Positions 57,180 through 64,000 of a stretch of 64,000 nt of DNA are shown here, piece after piece. This stretch comes from Stenopsyche tienmushanensis (Eukaryota; Arthropoda; Insecta; Trichoptera; Stenopsychidae), in contig WACJ01000515.1 in NCBI GenBank assembly GCA_008973525.1, positions 2,480,001 to 2,544,000 of the forward strand, read 5' to 3'. Numbering within the stretch: position 1 is the first letter of the stretch; each line of letters begins with the position of its first letter. The translations under genes and the position numbers were made by a program. The notes below the pieces were generated by a model. That model searched no databases and had not been told where the DNA came from. It worked only from the letters and a program-made list of their open reading frames with translations.

Positions 57180-59540
57180 ATTTAAACGTATGTTTTTATC
57201 AGTTTTTCAACTATTCCGTAATATTTGTAGAAGACATTATTTATCAATGATCCTAGAATCTTACTCTAATTTATTACCATTGAACGAGGAATGTTGGATT
57301 TTTTTTGGTTTGCAGTCATCTGAAGTCGTCTAGCCGGTAACGTTGGACAATATTGCAGCCTCAAATATTTTTTATTGAGACATTCAAAGTCATCCCATTG
57401 TCGACATCTTTGAAAATCGTCATCTTCGGGTCAAGGTGAAATCTGTTTTTTTATAGTGCTTTGTCATCTAAAAAAACATGTTTTTTTTAAATAATTTTTC
57501 AACGCATTTGATGTGCATTTTTCTTGAACAATTCCACAATGTTATAGTTTGTATTCAAACAGGTTGAAATGAAATTGCTAATGTATTAATAATGTATTTA
57601 TGAACAGACTCAGAGCGTCTTCCAAGGATTTAATAATTATGTAGATAAGAACCTTCCTTGCTTAAATATCAACACCATTGTTACTATGCTAAAAAGTAGA
57701 TTCCAAAAGGATTCATGGTATTCATGAAATCAAAGTGTATTTTAAATACCAACTAATAATATCGTGTCATTTACATTTCATACAAGTTTCGGATAATCGA
57801 ATGTCTACTATGCGTAATTTGTTTGCAGCCTCTTGACAGTTGCTCAATAGCTTCTAAATTGGTTTTGTTAATACTTCATTATCATTATTTCCGAAAGCGA
57901 TTTACACTATTATTGTGTAATATGACCTTAATATAACGACATGCCATATGCTCACTAAAATGCGTCAAACGGTAAGATGTTACTTCTTAGAAAACACATT
58001 TTACGACTTAAAAATCGATACTTTGAGAAGATCGATGCTATGAAAAGACATCGTGACCTTAATTGTTACGTGACTTTTTTTAAAGTTCATATTATTAACA
58101 AAAATATTGATAGGAAATGCTAAAAAGTACAAAAAAACCCAAAAGTAATCCAAAACTTTTATTTTGAAGGCACTATTGTCTGATAATCGATTTTAAAATA
58201 TTTTTTTAAATTAATACTTATTTTTTATAATGCAAAAAACTTTGATTAACATTAAATTTAGTCAAATATATTTATGAAATAGTTAACACCATTTTGCAAA
58301 AAATTTCACAAAAACACCATCTGTGATTTAACTGTATAATTTTTTTTGTAAAAAAAACAATATTCGAATTGTGATTTTATCTCCTTTTTTTAATTCTGCA
58401 GACATCTATACCCCAAAATAATAACATCTATGCATTTCAGTACAGCAATGTTTAAAACCTGTAACAAAACTGTGCTTTTTTTGTAAAATTTTATAAAATA
58501 CATATATAATATTTTCCTTTTTTTAAATAAAAATAATAAGACAATACAATAAAAATTTTAAGAATCATTTCCAGGGTTAAATTTTTTTAATATAATTTTT
58601 TTTATAAAATATTACTTAAAAACGCCACAATTTAGAAAGTCTTAAAATATTTTTTAACTATTTCAATGGAATAACTGGATTGAATATCCAATGTTTATAA
58701 GTCGATATTCGACCAATAAAAGATTGCTAAGCGATACTATAACGTGCATTTTACAAACATACGGAAAGACTTCATTATACTGCGTATTTCATGAAGATAC
58801 TATTTGTATTTCATAAATTGAAATATTTACAGACTAATAATTTGGCATATAAATAACGTATCTGAAATAAATCTTTAAAATTTGCCTAAACAGAAAAAAG
58901 TAGACAAGCTAAATAAAGGCTACCGTTGTAATAGCCACATAAGTTAACTATAATATATTATAAGTTTATTGGTATAAATAATAACGATAGGTTTTTTATG
59001 ATAATAAATTAACATTTCATTCATTTTGTTAAAAGAACCATCATTTTGTACGAAAAAATGTCTTTGTATAAATGCAAATAATGTGCTTAAAAATTACAAA
59101 CATTTTATAAATTCATACATATTTTAAATAGCATTCAAGTTTTAAGGGGCTCGATAATAAGTTTGCAGAATTAACGGACACCGTCAATAATATATTTGAC
59201 GATCATATTGTGAATATTTATTATTCAAGTTTTTCTATATTTAAATATTCATGAGTTGTTTTTTTTTTAGTTTCCTTATAATCAAAAAGTCCACTATAAC
59301 GTCATAACGAGGATTTGTTGAATAATAGACGTGCATTTTTATGTTATCATTATTTATTCATGTTGTACTCTCCACATATAATAATTAAAAACGATCATAT
59401 TCAGTCATAAATATATGTTATCATCAAAAGAACTCTTTGAATGAGGCTTAAAATTTACTTAAAAAAATAAACACTTTCCTTTGAAAGCTTAACACACTAA
59501 TTGGAAATCATGTTTCAATGCAAATTGCATTTTTAGCGTT
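57180..59540. other. Long gene-free stretch
   Basis: About 2.3 kb of very AT-rich DNA with many T and A runs. No gene, RNA or transposon signature can be supported. Confidence 0.45.
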
Positions 59541-59549
59541 GTTTTATAT

Positions 59550-61062
59550 TTATCCAAATAGTAATAATTTCTTTAAAAGTAATTTCTTAATCAAGAAATC
59601 TTGTTCGTCCTGAGGTTTGTAGTTGTATTCGTCGGCCAATTGGGGATTTGAGATTTCAGCGTCGTTGTGAGGTGCGCAGAGAACCACCGCAGCCAAGCAC
59701 AGGGCGACCAAGAAGATCTATTATGTAATTAAGGAAAAATTTGATATAAATAAACACAATAGTTATTTAGATCTTTTTTTTTATAATGAATGATATTAAA
59801 GGTGAGCAAAATCAAAAACAAGCATAAAAAGTTGTACCTCAACATTAATATCTCATTTTAATGCCCAAGAATAAATCTAACGAGGAACAGAATCATCACA
59901 GTATCAGATAAATTAATTGATCAAATTTATTCAAATACAAATATTTAAGATCCGAGAATTATCATAGTGATATTGAAAATTTCACTTGCATTTATGCATA
60001 TCAATTTGATAACTGTGTTAATTTAACAAGCAATTTAGAAATTGTTTTATTGAATTTATACAAATATGTATCTCTATGATTGATGTTTAAAATTTCATTC
60101 ATAAATTCTTAATGTTTTTGGTGAATAAATTATTTTAAAAATCAGATTTGCACTCGTTTAAAATATCATACAATTTTCAATGAAAATATCATTAGGCTCT
60201 TAAATTATCAGCCTTTATTAAATAGCAACATCATTAATGCAAATTTAAAGCACAATAAAATAATGTATGTAAAAACATTGATGATATATTTATTTGAATA
60301 CGTTGAATTCAAATGTTGTAAAATGTACGCTGGATCAAGCACTCAATTCATACAAAATTTTGTTTATTCTGTTAAATATTTAATCTATTCTAATAATTCA
60401 TATACCGATTGATTGCTTTATATATGTGTGATCAAATAAAAATGGCAAATTGTTAACGGACATGTTGAAATTTTATTTTAGCATTTTAAACGTTATATGA
60501 AAGACGGTCGTTGTATAAGTATTTGTGCACTATTTTCAATGTAATATCTAATTATATTCTAAAATATTTAAATTGAATTTGTTAGATGATTTAAGCTAAT
60601 AATTATCCAAATTTTAATTTTAATCATTTGGTCGCTCAAATCAAATTTGTATTATTAGTTGAAGAATTATCAAGTATTTTTTACAAAGAATTTTTTACAA
60701 AGCAATTTTTTAGCTTATATGTTTCTAAATTTTAAATATAAAAAAACCTCTTTTAAATCCAAATTTCACATTTAGGCAAATACATATATTATGCTTTAAA
60801 ATGATTATAATATTGATGGTCTATTAAATTTAAAAGGTCTTTAACTATTTTCCTGGAGGAGCACTATATATAAAAAATACTATAAAAATTCCTTAATAAA
60901 TTCACGTTTTATAAATGTTTAATATTTTCAATAATGGATTTAATGTCACCGAATTAAAAATTATATAATCAAGTATATGAATTATTTGCTTAGTGCTAAA
61001 CATAAAAAATGGATTTTATTATAAATATATAAGTAAAAATCACTCACCAATTGGAATTTCAT
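59550..61062 (-). CDS. Secreted amidated-peptide precursor A, most Lys-rich tail
   Basis: Exon 2 59550-59717 encodes a leader IFLVALCLAAVVLC, pro-region APHNDAEISNP and EYNYKPQDEQ, and a tail FLIKKLLLKKLLLFG before TAA. The tail has Lys pairs with helical spacing and ends in Gly, so it is the strongest candidate for an amidated cationic helix. The best exon 1 is 61048-61062 (MKFQL, donor GTGAGT), giving a 1330-bp intron and 60 residues, with TATATAAG at 61130-61137. A damaged exon-1-like sequence at about 59830-59855 has a stop after three codons. The exon pairing is the weakest in the set. Confidence 0.78.
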
Positions 61063-61129
61063 TTTGAAGAGATTGTTATGAACTTTGCCACAAAGAATTG
61101 AATAATGATTGGTCTCTTAAAAGCTCCAT

Positions 61130-61172
61130 CTTATATATGCGATACTCGACCATAAAATTCGTGGAGGGAGTC
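61130..61172 (-). promoter_or_regulatory. TATATAAG box plus CGACTCCCTCCAC element
   Basis: On the minus strand CGACTCCCTCCAC (plus-strand GTGGAGGGAGTCG from 61161) precedes TATATAAG (61130-61137). The same GGAGGGAGTC word stands upstream of the 51680 gene (52034-52045), linking these two outlying A-type genes. Confidence 0.6.
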
Positions 61173-61179
61173 GATAGGT

Positions 61180-62260
61180 CATAGATTTCAAGTTCACAAG
61201 CTTCACAACGGTTTCATTAAGTTCATAATTATTGTAAATTTGTCATGCTAATAAGTTGACAAGGGATGACGAAAGATCCAGTTCTGTTTCCGGTTTTGTA
61301 AAATGCTATAATTTAAATGTTGTTGAATGACTTAATTATGCAGTTAAACAATACGCACGCATACGCTAATTGCATATTAAAAGAAAATTAACAATCCTCA
61401 TTATTAAACATCAGGTAATTAGAAAATTTAAGTCGTCGTGGCTTAAAAACAACCCCAATCCATAAGACATTGATCAATAATATAAAATATATTTGATTTA
61501 AAAAATAGACCATTAAAAAAGGATCCAATTCAAAATGCAATCGACTAGTACTATCATATTAAATCCATGAATATATTCGCCATTTTGCCCATAGATTCTC
61601 TATAAGTATATATTTTTCAAGATCTTTATTGCAAATCAGACAAAAATAATTCGATTGTCATATCAAATATATTTATTAAATTTGCAGTCGTACAAGAAAC
61701 TCACCGATCTTGTTTGACTAGAATTCAAACCAGCCCCGGGCACCCTTTAAAAATTTATGTGTTTTCATATTCGAAAATCATTAACGTTCTGTTCGTGGGA
61801 AAACAAGTATATATATAAACAAAGTAAAACTTCAACAAATTTATTTTTAAACATTCATTCATTAAACAAATACTATGTAAACATCGACGAATCCAAATGA
61901 TCTACTTCAAATGATTGAATCAATTGAAAAATTCTTGGTATTGAAATGATTTTGATAACAAATTTTATGCCGCAATTTAATATTAGGGGGATCCGAGAAT
62001 ATTTGCGTATTTTAAGACCAATTTATGTATTTGATATTGTAATATATTTAAGCTCAATTTGTATCCGGACACATTCATTAAATTATTCAAATTTGAAACT
62101 AACAATGTCCACATCCAGAAATATATACGTTTTTTAAAATTTGATTTGGATTACTATAAAAATCAGTAAAACGCTCTTTTATGGTGAAATGGTAACAGAC
62201 CGCAGATGCCAATTTTGTTTCAAAATAATTAAATTGGACAATAGAAGCTCTACAAAAATG
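61180..62260. other. Gene-free stretch
   Basis: AT-rich DNA with no supportable gene. Confidence 0.45.
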
Positions 62261-62263
62261 GTA

Positions 62264-62512
62264 AAAGATCTACAAAATATTATTGGATGACCGTCGATCA
62301 TAAGTGCACGAGCTAGCAAACAATGTAGGCCTTTCAAATAATGCTGTATATCGCATATTGATTAAAAAATTGGACATACGAAAGCTGTGCCCAAGATAGG
62401 TGGCGCGTTTACTCACAATGGAACAAAAACAGCGTCGTGTTGATGTTTCAATCAAGTGTTTGACGATTTTTCACAACAATAAGGCCGAGTTTTTGCATCA
62501 ATTTAGGATGAA
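62264..62512 (+). pseudogene. Mariner transposase N-terminal fragment
   Basis: The plus strand gives HELANNVGLSNNAVYRIL (helix-turn-helix), LCPR, then ARLLTMEQKQRRVDVSIKCL and HNNKAEFLHQF. This order is typical of the N-terminal DNA-binding part of mariner transposases. Two in-frame stops (at about 62294 and 62398) disable it, and the catalytic domain is missing. Confidence 0.8.
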
Positions 62513-62860
62513 AAATGGACCCATCGCTTCATATCTGAGACAAAGAAACATGGAGACCCTCCACTTACCCGAGCTATTTATTAGTCTCGTTATTCGGGAG
62601 CATGCCAACCCGCTCAACGAATGTGCACAGCATGGTGCAAAACCTGAATCTAATATCCATGTCCACAAAGGCACGCTCGAAATGGCCACAAGCTCTGTGT
62701 ATCCAACCAGTCCGCTTTTCGGACCGCTGACATGATGAATGGACGCCTCGCGATCGGACGCCATATCTGAACACGTCTATAGAACGATTACGAACTCTCA
62801 TTATAAAACGAAGTAGTCCGAAGAAGACTGATCGGGTGGGTTGTTTAAATTTTACAATCG
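62513..62860. other. GC-richer sequence joined to the mariner fragment, unidentified
   Basis: Open frames on both strands (about 75-110 codons) overlap, and none shows a recognisable motif. The abrupt change from mariner coding sequence suggests an insertion or a chimeric junction at about 62512. Confidence 0.35.
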
Positions 62861-62869
62861 GTCAAAAAT

Positions 62870-64000
62870 ATTGTTGTCTTCATTTTATGACAATTTGTAC
62901 AAAAAAAAAGGATCGAAGGACGGCTAAAGCTATGGGAATGTATGTTGAATAATGAAGAGATATATGGGAAGGTAATAATGTATATTAAATTTTGTTATTA
63001 ATAAAATTGATTATTTTTACTAAATACGCGAATATTCTTGGGTTCCTCTGATACAAATGATGAAAATAGTTAAAAACATCTATATAAATAAATATTCTTT
63101 AAGGAAGTTTTTTTATTTAAAAAAAAACCTAGGCAAGCTTGAACTTGATATATTTGTTTGTCAAATTAATTCAATATTATCGAGTCATTTTCCTTCTTCT
63201 AGCGAAGATCTTTAACGATTTGCATATAATAAAATAACAGGTTGAAGTTTTTCTATTAATTCTTTCGCAATTTATACAAATTTAAGATGGAATCCAATCA
63301 ATGTCAATGCCTTAGATTGGATCTTAAGAATAAAAGTAATATAATCATCGCCAAATCTATTAATGGACGTGGGCGATGTCCATAGATTTTTATAGGGATG
63401 AAGATTTTTTATGATGTGGTTTTTTTCATTTTAATCTACCTAAGGTTCAATTGGGATAACATATGCATTTGACTGAAAAAGATGTCCAGAAAAAATTTAG
63501 AACAGCAAGTGGTCCTGAGAAAACTCAGAACTACTTGTTCAGATCGTGATTTACGCCACAGGATCTAAAATATTGATTTAAAAATATTTTAATGCCACAT
63601 AATGACGATATCACATACTCATAATTTATATTATAATTCTAGAATGTCTAGAAATGGCTATCTATACAAGTTGTCGATTGTCTTTATAGAACAAAGCAGA
63701 AGATTTGCTTTAATCGTTGCTAAATATATCTGTGAGAAATAATGATACAAATCTAAAATTGAGGTGCTCAAAAATATTCCAGGAATTAATAAATTATACT
63801 TTGCATATCGAAAATTGGATATTCACTATGTAAAACCTTTTGAAAATGATTTTTTGAAATCGCTCATGATATATCATAGAATTCAATTTTATCGCGATTG
63901 ATTAATCCTATTTAGAGCGATCACATAGATTATCAATCTTCTATTGTAGATTAAAAGTATTTCGTTGCATTGTTTGTTATTAGAATCTAATATCTAATCT
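62870..64000. other. Gene-free right edge with a dispersed repeat
   Basis: AT-rich DNA. A third, more diverged copy of the TCAGxTCxTGATTT repeat lies at 63500-63560. No gene is seen up to the window end. Confidence 0.4.

Noticed and set aside
59830..59858. Nearby exon 1 for the 59550 gene
   Set aside because: The ATG is followed by an early stop and there is no TATA box upstream; the 61048 exon has a clean MKFQL, a GTGAGT donor and a TATATAAG box.

Overview
The window is AT-rich arthropod DNA, most likely from an insect. It has no bacterial-style operons. The genes are tiny and split by short GT-AG introns, with good TATA boxes upstream. The rest is decayed transposons of animal type: mariner, hAT, LINE reverse transcriptase and Mutator-like transposase. 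I cannot name the species.

The dominant content is a previously unfamiliar, expanded family of very small secreted-peptide genes. I count 27 intact two-exon genes, one partial gene at the left edge, and at least five decayed copies. Every intact gene has the same layout: a 15-nt coding part of exon 1 (five codons, for example MKSIL, MKFQL or MNFKI), a phase-0 intron (usually 63-210 bp, up to 1.33 kb), and a second exon of 141-168 nt. Exon 2 holds the rest of a signal peptide, a short acidic pro-region with the pattern (I/V)xNPxxxxYNxKPxDE, and a short hydrophobic or amphipathic tail. All the tails end in Gly or Gly-Lys directly before the stop codon, which is the classic signal for C-terminal amidation. 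In many members a single Lys or Arg after an acidic stretch precedes the tail. The predicted products are therefore roughly 7-16-residue amidated peptides, resembling membrane-active defence or venom peptides in general form. Bioactivity is inference; gene structure and sequence features are read directly.

Layout. 1-28 kb: subfamily A (leader ending in CAP/SAP, tail often ending GK), on both strands, including inverted and direct duplicates of almost identical genes, plus more divergent members at 16-27 kb. 29-54 kb: subfamily B (leader MNFKI..., pro-region LPxxDNEVSNP, tail ending WKLLFG or WKIFLG), with five near-identical minus-strand units between 35.7 and 47.6 kb and several decayed copies. 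One subfamily A-like gene lies at 51.7 kb. 59.5-61.1 kb: an outlying A-type gene with the most Lys-rich tail and a long intron.

Many of these genes share a promoter layout: a CTCCCAC-like element followed about 20-30 bp later by a TATATAA box, which suggests common tissue control. Between the genes lie a mariner (20.8-22.0 kb), LINE pieces (17.1-17.8, 56.6-57.1 kb), LINE-like tails (25.4 and 39.1 kb), a hAT remnant (4.7 kb), further mariner remnants (54.6 and 62.3 kb) and several remnants of one Mutator-like transposase. Two of those remnants sit inside TTAA-flanked inverted repeats. Most other intergenic DNA is AT-rich and featureless.
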